Shown here: positions 1 to 8,505 of the stretch, piece after piece
Numbering within the stretch: the stretch's first letter is position 1
How the letters are laid out: the number at the start of each line of letters is the position of its first letter
NCBI GenBank assembly: GCA_024234505.1
Contig: JACKOD010000003.1
Span: forward strand, 124,001-188,000
Direction of reading: 5' to 3'
From: Hahellaceae bacterium
Lineage (GTDB): Bacteria > Pseudomonadota > Gammaproteobacteria > Pseudomonadales > Oleiphilaceae
Length of the DNA stretch: 64,000 nucleotides
Notes under the pieces: generated by a model
Told to the model about the DNA's origin: nothing
The model's database searches: none
What the model saw: the letters and a program-made list of their open reading frames with translations, nothing else
Position numbers and translations under genes: made by a program

Positions 1-57
1 GATTTTTTCCAGCCAGGACTTGCTGCCCTGACTGTTATTCGAGCTGTCTTCACTCAT
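1..57 (-). CDS. corC: CorC/YbeX N-terminus (partial)
   Basis: Only the first 19 codons lie in the window, read leftward off the edge from an ATG at 57. The peptide begins MSEDSSNNSQGSKSWLEKI, which resembles the start of gammaproteobacterial CorC/YbeX, a cytosolic CBS-domain protein linked to magnesium/cobalt homeostasis and ribosome metabolism. Position supports the call: it starts 6 bases after the ybeY stop, and miaB-ybeZ-ybeY-corC is a conserved order. No domain is visible in this fragment, so the name rests on the short N-terminus plus synteny. Confidence 0.7.
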   Translation of the reverse strand, partial: MSEDSSNNSQGSKSWLEKI

Positions 58-63
58 CTGTAT

Positions 64-516
64 CTATTCCTGGTCCTCATAAGGGTCAGGATAACCCAAC
101 TCCCTGAGAAGTTTTATTTCAATTGACTCCATGATCGTCGCATCTTCATCTTCAATGTGATCATAACCCTGAAGGTGCAGCATGCCATGAATCACCATGT
201 GAGCCCAATGTGCTTCCTGCGTTTTATGTTGTTCAAGTGCTTCGCGATTTACCACAGGGGCACATATCACTAAATCACCCAGCAAGTTTATCTCTATTCC
301 CGGTGGTGCTTCAAATGGGAATGAGAGTACGTTGGTGGGTTTGTCTTTGCCTCGGTAGGCGTTATTGAGTTCCTGGCTTTCGGGTTCATCCACGATGCGA
401 ATGGTGACTTCCATCGGCTGCTCACCCTGCAATGCAAGGGTTGCCCAGTGTTGGAGTTGTGCTTCATCGGGTAATGTCTGGCCGCTACTGGCTAATTGCA
501 AATCAACGTCGAGCAT
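64..516 (-). CDS. ybeY: Endoribonuclease YbeY
   Basis: YbeY is a zinc-dependent single-strand endoribonuclease that matures 16S rRNA 3' ends and acts in 70S ribosome quality control. The zinc motif HGMLHLQGYDH is complete, and the family blocks YRGKDKPTNVLSFPF and LLGDLVI are present. I take the ATG at 516 (MLDVDLQLASSG), giving 150 residues, close to the E. coli protein. An in-frame TTG at 537 would only add seven residues. The start lies inside the end of ybeZ (14-base overlap), which suggests translational coupling of the two partners. Confidence 0.95.
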   Translation of the reverse strand: MLDVDLQLASSGQTLPDEAQLQHWATLALQGEQPMEVTIRIVDEPESQELNNAYRGKDKPTNVLSFPFEAPPGIEINLLGDLVICAPVVNREALEQHKTQEAHWAHMVIHGMLHLQGYDHIEDEDATIMESIEIKLLRELGYPDPYEDQE

Positions 517-1537
517 CTGAGTTATCCGTAGCGTCAAATTGGTTGTAGGCTTCCACGATGCGTTGTACCAGTGGGTGGCGTACCACGTCGGCCGAACTGA
601 ATTCCGTCATGCCAATGCCTTTAACATTTTTAAGTACTTCTTTGGCGTGAGCCAGCCCAGAGGCCACGCCACGGGGCAGGTCAATCTGGGTCAGGTCGCC
701 GGTAATCACTGCAGTTGCACCAAAGCCTATGCGGGTAAGAAACATTTTCATTTGTTCCCTTGTCGTGTTTTGGCTCTCATCCAAAATAATAAAGGCGCTA
801 TTGAGCGTTCTTCCGCGCATAAATGCCAAGGGGGCAATTTCGATGATGTTTTTTTCGATCAGGCGGGTCACCTGGTCAAAACCCATCATGTCGTATAGCG
901 CATCATAGAGCGGGCGAAGGTAGGGGTCGACCTTCTGTGCCAAATCTCCGGGTAAAAAGCCCAGCTTTTCGCCGGCTTCAACGGCGGGTCTGACCAGTAA
1001 AATACGCTTCACTTCTTCATTTTTCAGCGCTTCTACCGCGCAGGCGACGGCAAGCCAGGTTTTGCCGGTACCTGCCGGGCCAATGCCAAAGTTAATGTCG
1101 TGCGTTTTGATATTCTTTACGTAGTCCAGCTGGTTTTCGCCGCGAGGTTTCACCTGCATGCGCGGCGTGCTGATGACCTGATAGCTGCGATCACTGCTGC
1201 CTGACGATTGATAGTTGTCATGGCCTGATTCGCGAATAAACAGGTGAATCAGGTCTTGTTCAAGGTGATCTGTGGCCTCGGTCTCCCGATACAGGTGGCG
1301 CAGAAGCTCGGCGGTCGCCTGTGTCGCACCGTGTTCGCCTGTGACCTTGAAAAGGTTGCCTCTATAATTGATGCCAACATTTAGTCGTCGTTCAATCAGC
1401 TTGAAGTTCTCTTCGAACTGCCCGCCCAGCGTCGCCAGACGCTGGTTGTTGTTGGGTATCAGGTGGAATTGACGGGTTTCCTGCTCACCCTCGCGGACGA
1501 CACTGTCGTCCAGAGGGCTATGAGTGTGTTTAGTCAT
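503..1537 (-). CDS. ybeZ: PhoH-like ATPase YbeZ
   Basis: A PhoH-family P-loop ATPase of 344 residues that usually pairs with YbeY in RNA metabolism. Walker A GPAGTGKT is at residues 153-160, and the Walker B-like FIILDESQN lies further on. The N-terminal ~100 residues form the RNA-binding-like region typical of long PhoH proteins. The gene starts 15 bases downstream of the miaB stop and overlaps ybeY, so miaB-ybeZ-ybeY-corC is probably one transcript. The exact biochemical role of the family is not fully settled. Confidence 0.93.
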   Translation of the reverse strand: MTKHTHSPLDDSVVREGEQETRQFHLIPNNNQRLATLGGQFEENFKLIERRLNVGINYRGNLFKVTGEHGATQATAELLRHLYRETEATDHLEQDLIHLFIRESGHDNYQSSGSSDRSYQVISTPRMQVKPRGENQLDYVKNIKTHDINFGIGPAGTGKTWLAVACAVEALKNEEVKRILLVRPAVEAGEKLGFLPGDLAQKVDPYLRPLYDALYDMMGFDQVTRLIEKNIIEIAPLAFMRGRTLNSAFIILDESQNTTREQMKMFLTRIGFGATAVITGDLTQIDLPRGVASGLAHAKEVLKNVKGIGMTEFSSADVVRHPLVQRIVEAYNQFDATDNSDARR

Positions 1538-1552
1538 GCAAGCGTGTGCTCA

Positions 1553-2893
1553 TTAGTACACAAGTTCGTCAACGCGTTCACCGCGTAGCGAGTTGGGAAA
1601 GGCTGTCGTGATCTTTACGTCGATAAATTGTCCGATCAGATCGGGTGTATCGCTTCGGAAGTTGACCACGCGATTGTTTTCGGTGCGCCCCTGAAGTTCG
1701 CCGGGATCCTTTTTGGAGAAATCCGTCACCAGAATTCGCTGAATGCTTCCTACCATTTTTCGGCTGATATCCTGAGCATTTTGGCTGATTCTCTGTTGCA
1801 ATATCGCCAGACGCTGCTTTTTGGTGGATTCCGGTATGTCATCCGGTAAATCGGCGGCCGGCGTGCCAGGCCGCGCGCTGTATATAAAGCTAAAAGAATG
1901 ATCAAATCCGATATCCTGAATCAGATTCATCGTATCTTCAAAATCTTTATCCGTTTCACCGGGGAAGCCGATGATGAAATCAGATGAGATGCTGATGTCC
2001 GGACGTAATTTCCGGAGACGACGGATTTTCGATTTGTATTCCAGTGCCATATGTCCGCGCTTCATCGCAGCAAGAATGCGATCTGAACCACTTTGAACCG
2101 GCAAGTGGAGATGGCTGACCAATTCAGGCACTTGGGCGTACACGTCGATCAGTGCATCGGAAAATTCTACCGGATGTGAGGTGGTGTAGCGTATACGGTC
2201 AATGCCGTCTATGCTGGCGATCAGCGTGATCAGTTCGGCCAGATCCATCGTGTCACCCTCATGGGTTGCGCCACGATATGCATTTACATTTTGTCCCAGC
2301 AGATTGACTTCGCGTACACCCTTGCTGGCCAAATGGGCTATCTCTGCCAACACGTCATCCGCAGGACGGCTGACTTCTTCTCCGCGAGTATAAGGTACAA
2401 CACAGAACGTGCAGTATTTGCTGCAGCCTTCCATAATCGATACAAAGGCGCTCGGCCCGCTCACCCCCGGTTTGGGTAAATGGTCAAACTTTTCAATTTC
2501 CGGGAAGCTGATATCCACCACACCGACATCGCCGACTTTGGCGACCTCTATCATTTCAGGCAATCGGTGTAGCGTCTGTGGACCGAATACAATATCCACA
2601 TAAGGGGCACGCTTGCGGATAGCTTCACCTTCCTGACTCGCAACACAGCCACCGACACCAATGAGCAAATCCGGTTTGTCCTGCTTGAGCTTCTTCCAGC
2701 GACCCAGTTGATGGAATACTTTCTCCTGGGCTTTCTCCCGGATTGAACAGGTATTGAGAAGGAGAATATCAGCTTCATCAGCGTTGTCGGTCAGGACAAC
2801 CTGGTGACTGTCCTGTAAAAGATCGGCCATGCGAGATGAGTCGTACTCATTCATCTGGCAACCGTGGGTTTGTATGAATAGCTTCTTGATCAT
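1553..2893 (-). CDS. miaB: tRNA-2-methylthio-N6-dimethylallyladenosine synthase MiaB
   Basis: A radical SAM methylthiotransferase that adds the 2-methylthio group to i6A37 in tRNAs reading UNN codons. The N-terminal UPF0004 domain carries its cluster cysteines in THGCQMNEYDS, NTCSIREKAQEKVF and GVGGCVASQEGE. The radical SAM CxxxCxxC motif is CSKYCTFC, and a C-terminal TRAM domain follows. I choose the ATG at 2893 (MIKKLFIQTHGC, as in E. coli) over a TTG at 2920; the likely -10 box lies just upstream of that TTG. Length is 446 residues, normal for the family. First gene of the leftward operon. Confidence 0.96.
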   Translation of the reverse strand: MIKKLFIQTHGCQMNEYDSSRMADLLQDSHQVVLTDNADEADILLLNTCSIREKAQEKVFHQLGRWKKLKQDKPDLLIGVGGCVASQEGEAIRKRAPYVDIVFGPQTLHRLPEMIEVAKVGDVGVVDISFPEIEKFDHLPKPGVSGPSAFVSIMEGCSKYCTFCVVPYTRGEEVSRPADDVLAEIAHLASKGVREVNLLGQNVNAYRGATHEGDTMDLAELITLIASIDGIDRIRYTTSHPVEFSDALIDVYAQVPELVSHLHLPVQSGSDRILAAMKRGHMALEYKSKIRRLRKLRPDISISSDFIIGFPGETDKDFEDTMNLIQDIGFDHSFSFIYSARPGTPAADLPDDIPESTKKQRLAILQQRISQNAQDISRKMVGSIQRILVTDFSKKDPGELQGRTENNRVVNFRSDTPDLIGQFIDVKITTAFPNSLRGERVDELVY

Positions 2894-2929
2894 GTTTTCA
2901 AACGGCGCTTTGCTTAACAAAAGTTCCCG

Positions 2930-2935
2930 ATTATA
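2930..2935 (-). promoter_or_regulatory. Putative -10 box of the miaB operon
   Basis: Read on the minus strand this is TATAAT, 37 bases before the miaB ATG. I see no good -35 hexamer at 16-18 bp, so the promoter is either activator-dependent or weak. It is a sequence match only. Confidence 0.35.
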
Positions 2936-3000
2936 CCGTGCACTGGCGTCAGCGCATAGCGGCCAGATTAAAGCAGACGCAAATAGAGGGTCTATGTAAA

Positions 3001-3100
3001 GTACCTGCGGATTTAAAGCGTACCTGTGGATCTATAAAGAGTACCTGTGGATTTATAAAGAGTACCTATGAGACTAAAGAGCACCAGTGGAATTAAACGG
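3001..3100. repeat. Degenerate ~20-bp tandem repeat, about five copies
   Basis: Units begin at 3001, 3020, 3041, 3062 and 3081. The core is GTACCTGTGGATYTATAAAG. The units at 3020 and 3041 differ at one base, while the outer units decay (for example GTACCTATGAGACTAAAGA at 3062). Lengths are 19-21 bp. A possible further remnant lies at 2991-3000. No reading frame crosses the block. It sits in the 321-base space between the divergent miaB and DUF1820 genes, where it could affect either promoter or simply be neutral satellite DNA. Confidence 0.8.
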
Positions 3101-3214
3101 CCGATTTTCTGCTGGGCTGTCTGTGGTAATATTTGTGCAGGTTGTCGGTGTTTTCAGCGGCAAATATTTCTAATCCACCCGTTTTTCCATTCAACATAGT
3201 CACCAGGTCGGACG

Positions 3215-3529
3215 ATGTCAGCAAAAAAGCTGTTTAAAGTTATTTTTTATAATCAGGAAGAAATTTTCGAAATCTACGCCCAGGACGTTTTTACCAGTGA
3301 GCTGTTTGGATTTATTGAAGTTGAACAGTTGCTATTTGGAGAGCGCTCACAGCTATTGGTTGACCCTGGGGAAGAAAAGCTAAAAGCTGAGTTTTCGGGC
3401 GTGACCCGTACCTATATTCCCATGAACGCCATTATCCGCATTGACGAGGTTGAACAGCAAGGGAAACCCAAAGTCAGCGCAGTTTCCGGAAGTGTGACCT
3501 CTTTGCCCCGACCTACCGGACGTAAATAG
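3215..3529 (+). CDS. DUF1820 family protein
   Basis: A 104-residue soluble protein of the DUF1820 family, widespread in gammaproteobacteria and of unknown function. Family features visible are the start KKLFKVIFYNQ, the block GFIEVEQLLFGERSQLLVDP, and a conserved PMNAIIRIDEVE strand near the end. The C-terminal tail (PKVSAVSGSVTSLPRPTGRK) is low in complexity and likely disordered. The ATG follows an AGGTCGGA-like ribosome site. Only one base separates its stop from the next gene, so it is probably cotranscribed with the MATE exporter. No signal peptide or membrane segment is seen. Confidence 0.88.
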   Translation: MSAKKLFKVIFYNQEEIFEIYAQDVFTSELFGFIEVEQLLFGERSQLLVDPGEEKLKAEFSGVTRTYIPMNAIIRIDEVEQQGKPKVSAVSGSVTSLPRPTGRK

Positions 3530-3530
3530 G

Positions 3531-4913
3531 GTGAGTAACGCTGAACGAGTCTCTCGCCCGGCAGACAGCTTTCTGGTGATCGCCAGGTTGTCAGCTCCTT
3601 TGATAATTGCTTTATTGGCCAATGCCGCTATGGCATTTATCGATACCATGTTGATGGGGATGCTTGGGGTTGAAGAACTCGCAGGCGGCGGATTAGGAAC
3701 CGCCGTCTATAGTTTTGTCTATTTGATTTGCATTGGCGTTCTGGTTGCCGTTTCTACAACGGTTGCGTATTCCCGAGGCAAGCAGGATAGCCATGCGATG
3801 CATCAGTATTTGCTCGCAGGGCAGGTCGTAGCGGTTGTTTTGGCGGTAATCTGTGGTTTGGGCCTGTGGTATTGCGTACCGCTGCTGGGACTTTTGGATT
3901 TACCGCAAACCAGCCTGATGTACACAGAAGACTATTTGCAGTCGGTAGTGTGGGCATTGTGGCCCGCACTGGCTTTCATGGTGTTACGCAATTTTGCGAT
4001 GGCGATGGGGAAATCCGGTGCCATTCTGCGTATCAGCCTGATCACTGCCGCCTGTAATTATCCCGTGAGCTATGCATTGATGACGGGGTGGGGAGTACTG
4101 CCTGAGCTGGGATTGGCCGGCATAGGCTATGGTACAGCATTAATGTCGGTATTCATGTTTATTGCTTTTTGCCTGGATATTTACCGTAAGGAAATCTTCA
4201 GGCCGTTCAAAATCTGGAAAAACTGGTCCTACTTTCGATGGCAGACCGTGGCCGAATTATTTCGGTTGGGAATACCCATAGGGTTAGCTCTGGCTATGGA
4301 GGCGGGATTGTTTTCAATGGCGGCAATACTGGCCGGAACCTTGGGCGAGGTAGAGCTTGCGGCACATCAAATAGCACTGCAGTGCGTCACGCTCTCTTTT
4401 ATGTTTCCTTTAGGAATTTCACAAGCGCTTTCAATCATGGTGGGTGAGCGACTGGGTCAGAAAAAGGTGGCAGAGATTGGCATGATGACACGTCGGGCTA
4501 TGGGGCTGGGTATGGGCTGTAGTTTGACCGCTGCCATGATTTTTGTGTTCGTTCCCGAATTTCTGGTAGACATTTTTTTAATGCATAGCGGCGATCAATC
4601 TGTGGATGAGGTCTATTCCGTCTCGATTAAACTTCTGTTTGTGGCCGCTTTTTTTCAGGTGGTAGATGGCTTGCAGGTGATCACCATGGGCGCACTTCGA
4701 GGTTTGCAACTCTCCATGGGGCCGACACTTTTAACGGTGATGGGTTATTGGGGGGTTGGTTTCCCTGCTGCCTTTTGGCTAATGTCATCCTGGTCAGTGA
4801 TGGGGATATGGTCCGGTATGGGATTGGGGCTAGGTGTAACCAGCACTATGCTTTTGATCATGCTTTATCTATTTTTGAAGCGTTCTCACACGTCGATATT
4901 CACTACTCAATGA
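3531..4913 (+). CDS. MATE family efflux transporter (NorM-like)
   Basis: A 460-residue inner-membrane protein with about twelve hydrophobic helices in two homologous halves, as in NorM. The N-terminal half has the usual ALLANAAMAFIDTMLMG helix, and the second half starts near RLGIPIGLALAMEAGLFS. Family members export cationic drugs, dyes or metabolites using Na+ or H+ gradients; the substrate cannot be read from sequence. Translation starts at a GTG one base after the DUF1820 stop, implying coupling. No drug-responsive regulator gene is adjacent. Confidence 0.9.
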   Translation: MSNAERVSRPADSFLVIARLSAPLIIALLANAAMAFIDTMLMGMLGVEELAGGGLGTAVYSFVYLICIGVLVAVSTTVAYSRGKQDSHAMHQYLLAGQVVAVVLAVICGLGLWYCVPLLGLLDLPQTSLMYTEDYLQSVVWALWPALAFMVLRNFAMAMGKSGAILRISLITAACNYPVSYALMTGWGVLPELGLAGIGYGTALMSVFMFIAFCLDIYRKEIFRPFKIWKNWSYFRWQTVAELFRLGIPIGLALAMEAGLFSMAAILAGTLGEVELAAHQIALQCVTLSFMFPLGISQALSIMVGERLGQKKVAEIGMMTRRAMGLGMGCSLTAAMIFVFVPEFLVDIFLMHSGDQSVDEVYSVSIKLLFVAAFFQVVDGLQVITMGALRGLQLSMGPTLLTVMGYWGVGFPAAFWLMSSWSVMGIWSGMGLGLGVTSTMLLIMLYLFLKRSHTSIFTTQ

Positions 4914-5134
4914 GCAAAAATTTATTGTCGATAATTTCACCATTTTGATAAAAACGCCTTTTGTTGGTACGCCTGTGCCTGTAGATTGACGCCATTGACG
5001 CGACCAAGCTAAAAAGGGTCAATGACGGCAGACCGGGTTTGGAACGATACTTTATTCCATACCGCGCCCGACTCTCCCGTTTGCAGTCAGAAGGGTTTGT
5101 GTGTCGCGGGGTTGATTTATCAGGAGGTATGGTT

Positions 5135-5839
5135 ATGCAAGGCGCTAAAGGTTATTGGGGATTCCCTATAGAAACACATTTGCATTCTCAGGCGCTTGAG
5201 ACTGTGCAGCTTATACGCACGAATGCGGCGGCTGAAGCCGGTCGCTTGAGTGAACGTGCAGCTGAAGTGGTGATGAAGCTGACGCAGAAAGGGTTATTTG
5301 CCTACTATGAAAAACCTACACAAATTGTGCCTTTAAGCCCTGTGATGCGTAAAACGGCCGATGCGGGTATCAGAGCCGTCATGGGCGCATTGAATATGGT
5401 CATCAAGCAGTTTTTCAAAAAGCGTACTGCAGATGAGCTTATTGCTCTGGCACAGTACATTGAAGGGATGTTGTGGGCGCACCCCATCGACGGTCAACCC
5501 TACCTGGTCTTCAAGTTAGATGCGGCTTTACATGAGCGTGCGCTGGCATTGATTGCTCAGGTTCGCGAAGATCGCAACCGCAAAGCCTATATTGATAATG
5601 TGATTGATGCCTTGTGGGAGTTAGTGGATCATGGTGTGAACTACTACTATGAAGCCCCTACCGAACTGGTGGATATGGGAGGGATGACGCGTAAGACGGC
5701 TGATTTTGGTATTAAAACGGCCGAGAAGGGGATACGCGCATTGATCGATAAGTTGGTGAGAGAGCTTTCTTATGCACAGCTGGTTGAACTTTCATCTCAT
5801 ATCGAATCCATGATTCATGCACATGATCATTCGCACTAA
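5135..5839 (+). CDS. Unrecognised protein built from two copies of one domain
   Basis: A 234-residue soluble protein I cannot assign to a family. Residues 45-117 and 159-231 are gapless internal repeats offset by 114 positions. Shared landmarks are YYEKPT/YYEAPT, RKTAD(A/F)GI(R/K), an amphipathic helix, and I-E-x-M-x-x-A-H near the end of each copy. The protein ends HAHDHSH, a possible metal-binding tail. The start is set by an AGGAGG site (5122-5127) seven bases before the ATG at 5135; an ATG at 5129 is too close to it. No signal peptide or transmembrane helix. It stands alone between MATE and a leftward kinase. Predominantly helical character is my inference. Confidence 0.8.
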   Translation: MQGAKGYWGFPIETHLHSQALETVQLIRTNAAAEAGRLSERAAEVVMKLTQKGLFAYYEKPTQIVPLSPVMRKTADAGIRAVMGALNMVIKQFFKKRTADELIALAQYIEGMLWAHPIDGQPYLVFKLDAALHERALALIAQVREDRNRKAYIDNVIDALWELVDHGVNYYYEAPTELVDMGGMTRKTADFGIKTAEKGIRALIDKLVRELSYAQLVELSSHIESMIHAHDHSH

Positions 5840-5891
5840 GGGCAAGGTTTTTTAATTAGTGTATCCGGTAGACTGAATGCCGAGCCTGTGC

Positions 5892-7835
5892 TCAGTGAGG
5901 AACAGGCAACGCATTCAGTGTTTCAATCAACGTCTTTAGTTTAAACGGCTTGGTAATAAAGGCGTTCATACCGGCTAATTTACACCGGCTTTCATCATCG
6001 GCTAATGCGTGTGCCGTTAGTGCGATGATGGGGGTGTTTTGATAGTCGGGAAATTCGGATCGAATAATCTTAGTTGTCTCAATGCCATCTAATAAAGGCA
6101 TTTGACAGTCCATAAGAATGCAATCGTACGCAAACCTGGATATCAGGTTGAGAGCCTCGCGGCCATTTTCGGCGATGGTGGACTGTATTCCCAGCTTTGT
6201 CAGGAAGCCCTGCGTCACTTTTTGATTTACCGCATTATCTTCGACGATCAGAAAATTTCGGCTTTGCCATTCCGGGCGTATTGGCAGAGAAGGGGGTGAT
6301 GATGAACCTGAAGATGGGAGTGCGCTGCCTGTTCTTGGTTCGCCGTGTGCACGTTGGGGGGTTACTGGTAAAGTAAACCAGAAACAACTTCCTTCACCCT
6401 TGATTGATCTGACTCCAATTTCACCTTGCCAGGATTCTACAATTCGTTTGGCAATGGCGAGTCCCAGCCCACTACCGCCAACCCCCAGTGGTTGGTTACC
6501 TGCTTGCTGAAAATGGTCGAAAATGGACTCCTGGCGCGAAAGCTCGATGCCGGGCCCGCTATCTTCAATTTCAATGTGAATCATGCCCTTTTGAGCACCG
6601 AAGCCATGATAGGTTATAGAAAGAGAGATATAGTCTTCATGTGTAAACTTGATCGCGTTGGTGAGCAGGTTATTTACCACCTGCTTAAACCGAACCGGAT
6701 CGGTCACTATGGTGTCAGGCACTTTATTGTCCATTTGCCAGGAGAGCTGGATATTCTTTTTCTTTGCTGCATCCTCATTCAGTGCCATAAGACTTTCTAT
6801 CGCATCGCGCAGGGAAAATGCTTCAGTGTGCAGTTTGAAGTTTCCTGTGGCGGCCTTCATCAAATCCAAAACATCATTCACCAGCGATAAGAGTACTTCT
6901 CCCGAGTCTTCCGCCGTCTGCAGGCATTTTTGTTCGTATTCCGGCAGTGAACTTTTATCAATCAAATGAATCATGCCCAGAATACCATTCAATGGCGTGC
7001 GAATTTCATGGCTAATACTGGCTAAAAAGACCAGCTTATCGCGACTTTCTTTTTGCAATTCCTCCTTCTGTGTCATCAGCAAGTCTTTCATTTGCTTGGC
7101 AACAATCAAACCACGAACGCGGGCAATAAGTTCTTCATAACAAACGGGTTTGGATACATAGTCATTAACGCCTCGATTGAGCAGGTCGATGCGGCGGGCA
7201 CTGTCGTCATAGGCCGAAATCGCCAGAATGGGAACATCGCCCATAGGCTGATTCAATCGTCGAATTTGATTGACCAGTTGCAGTCCAGAGGTTTCTCCTG
7301 CCAAAACGATGTCAGTAATTACCAGGTCGTACTGTTCATTCAGTAATGTTTGCCAGGCATCTTCGGCGTTATTGAATGTGCTGACGGTCAATCCCATTTC
7401 GGTTAGATAATGCGTAAGCGTTTGTTGCTGGCTGATGGAGTCCTCAATGTAGATAACGTGGGCGTTGAGTTTCTCCAAGCGCTTTTGATATCGAAGCAGG
7501 TAATTTTCGAGCTGATTTATATCCGACTTGTAGATGATGTCTGTAACGCCAAGCGCGAGCGCCTTTCTCTGCAAATCCTTACTTTTATCTGAAGTAAACA
7601 GAATAATGGGGATATTCTCGAGCTGGTGCTGATTACGTATTTCGCTGACCAGCGCCAACCCGTCCATATCTTCGAGCTGCCTTGAAAGACAAATAAGATT
7701 AAATTCATGTGTTTTAAGCGTGGCCAGCGCTTCTTTTCCTGTGTTGACGAGAGTCGCCTTGACGCCCGTCGCAAGAAAAAGATTTGCCATGAGTGTTCGG
7801 AAAAATTGTCCGCTATCGACGCCCAAAATATCCAT
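5892..7835 (-). CDS. Hybrid sensor kinase, REC-REC-HisKA-HATPase-REC
   Basis: A cytosolic hybrid histidine kinase of 647 residues without membrane segments. Receiver 1 (about 1-115) is degenerate: Ser51 sits where the phosphorylated Asp belongs (LICLSRQLEDMDG) and the acid pair is reduced to one Asp. Receiver 2 (about 125-245) keeps D175 and the lysine in VSKP. HisKA follows with H276 in SHEIRTPLNG, then HATPase (N-box NNLLTNAIKF, GSGLGLAI), and a C-terminal receiver with D576 and TKPFK. There is no Hpt domain, so phosphate must leave via a separate partner. Input probably reaches it through the N-terminal receivers. No cognate regulator gene is adjacent. Confidence 0.9.
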   Translation of the reverse strand: MDILGVDSGQFFRTLMANLFLATGVKATLVNTGKEALATLKTHEFNLICLSRQLEDMDGLALVSEIRNQHQLENIPIILFTSDKSKDLQRKALALGVTDIIYKSDINQLENYLLRYQKRLEKLNAHVIYIEDSISQQQTLTHYLTEMGLTVSTFNNAEDAWQTLLNEQYDLVITDIVLAGETSGLQLVNQIRRLNQPMGDVPILAISAYDDSARRIDLLNRGVNDYVSKPVCYEELIARVRGLIVAKQMKDLLMTQKEELQKESRDKLVFLASISHEIRTPLNGILGMIHLIDKSSLPEYEQKCLQTAEDSGEVLLSLVNDVLDLMKAATGNFKLHTEAFSLRDAIESLMALNEDAAKKKNIQLSWQMDNKVPDTIVTDPVRFKQVVNNLLTNAIKFTHEDYISLSITYHGFGAQKGMIHIEIEDSGPGIELSRQESIFDHFQQAGNQPLGVGGSGLGLAIAKRIVESWQGEIGVRSIKGEGSCFWFTLPVTPQRAHGEPRTGSALPSSGSSSPPSLPIRPEWQSRNFLIVEDNAVNQKVTQGFLTKLGIQSTIAENGREALNLISRFAYDCILMDCQMPLLDGIETTKIIRSEFPDYQNTPIIALTAHALADDESRCKLAGMNAFITKPFKLKTLIETLNALPVPH

Positions 7836-7928
7836 TTGAATGGGGAGGCTCCTTGCGTTGGCAAGTTAGTGATCTTTATCTATGCTTCGAAATAGCTGAA
7901 TATTCATTAAATATAGATGGTGTTGTGA

Positions 7929-7965
7929 AAACCGCCATGACTGCCACAAAGTATTGTGGCGGTTT
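7929..7965. promoter_or_regulatory. Two mutually exclusive hairpins in an intergenic leader
   Basis: The outer stem pairs AAACCGCCA (7929-7937) with TGGCGGTTT (7957-7965). An alternative stem pairs GCCACAA (7943-7949) with TTGTGGC (7954-7960) over an AGTA loop. Both use 7957-7960, so they cannot form together. The element lies between the divergent kinase and thioesterase starts, 74 bases before the latter. It may be a terminator-like or leader structure, but there is no U-run and no known riboswitch class that I recognise. Confidence 0.4.
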
Positions 7966-8038
7966 GCGAAGAGAACATAAGTGTTTGCCTCAGGGTAGGA
8001 TAACCATAGCACTTCAATAGACAGGAGATAAAAGGATC

Positions 8039-8434
8039 GTGTTTACACTAGAGATCAATCCCAGGTTTTCAGAAACCGATGCTCTCGGTCACGTGAACAA
8101 TACGGTGCTACCGGTGTGGTTTGAAGATGCCCGAACTCCTGTATTCCGACTTTTTACGCCGGATCTCGACCACAAAAAATGGCGCTTGATTATCGCCCGA
8201 GTGGAAGTGGATTTTGTCGGTGAACTGTTTTATGGAGAACCCATAGAAATTAGAACCTGGATTGATAAGCTCGGCAATAGTTCGATGGTGATCGCTCAGG
8301 AGGCCTGGCAGAATCATCGAGTCGGCGCAAAAGGAAGAGCTGTGATGATTCACTATGACTACAACGAAAAAAAAGCGATACCTATTCCCGATGATATCCG
8401 GGAAGAGCTCACCACTCATATTGTGGTGCTTTGA
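8039..8434 (+). CDS. Hotdog-fold acyl-CoA thioesterase (4HBT/YbgC-like)
   Basis: A 131-residue single hotdog domain. The N-terminal motif RFSETDALGHVNNTVLPVWFEDAR is the 4HBT signature, with the catalytic Asp in the ETDALGHVNN block. Such enzymes hydrolyse acyl-CoA thioesters to free acid and CoA; chain length is not predictable here. Translation begins at GTG 8039 behind a GGAG-type site. The gene is alone between two leftward genes. A second thioesterase of the same superfamily lies at 55.8-56.2 kb and has different surroundings. Confidence 0.85.
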   Translation: MFTLEINPRFSETDALGHVNNTVLPVWFEDARTPVFRLFTPDLDHKKWRLIIARVEVDFVGELFYGEPIEIRTWIDKLGNSSMVIAQEAWQNHRVGAKGRAVMIHYDYNEKKAIPIPDDIREELTTHIVVL

Positions 8435-8505
8435 GGCAACATTGGTTGTCAAAGAAGTGCGCCGAATTATACGCACAATGTTATCCGGGATGGGTGGCTA
8501 TATTG

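Noticed and set aside
3001..3100. CRISPR array
   Set aside because: Units abut one another without unique spacers and are degenerate; no cas genes are near.
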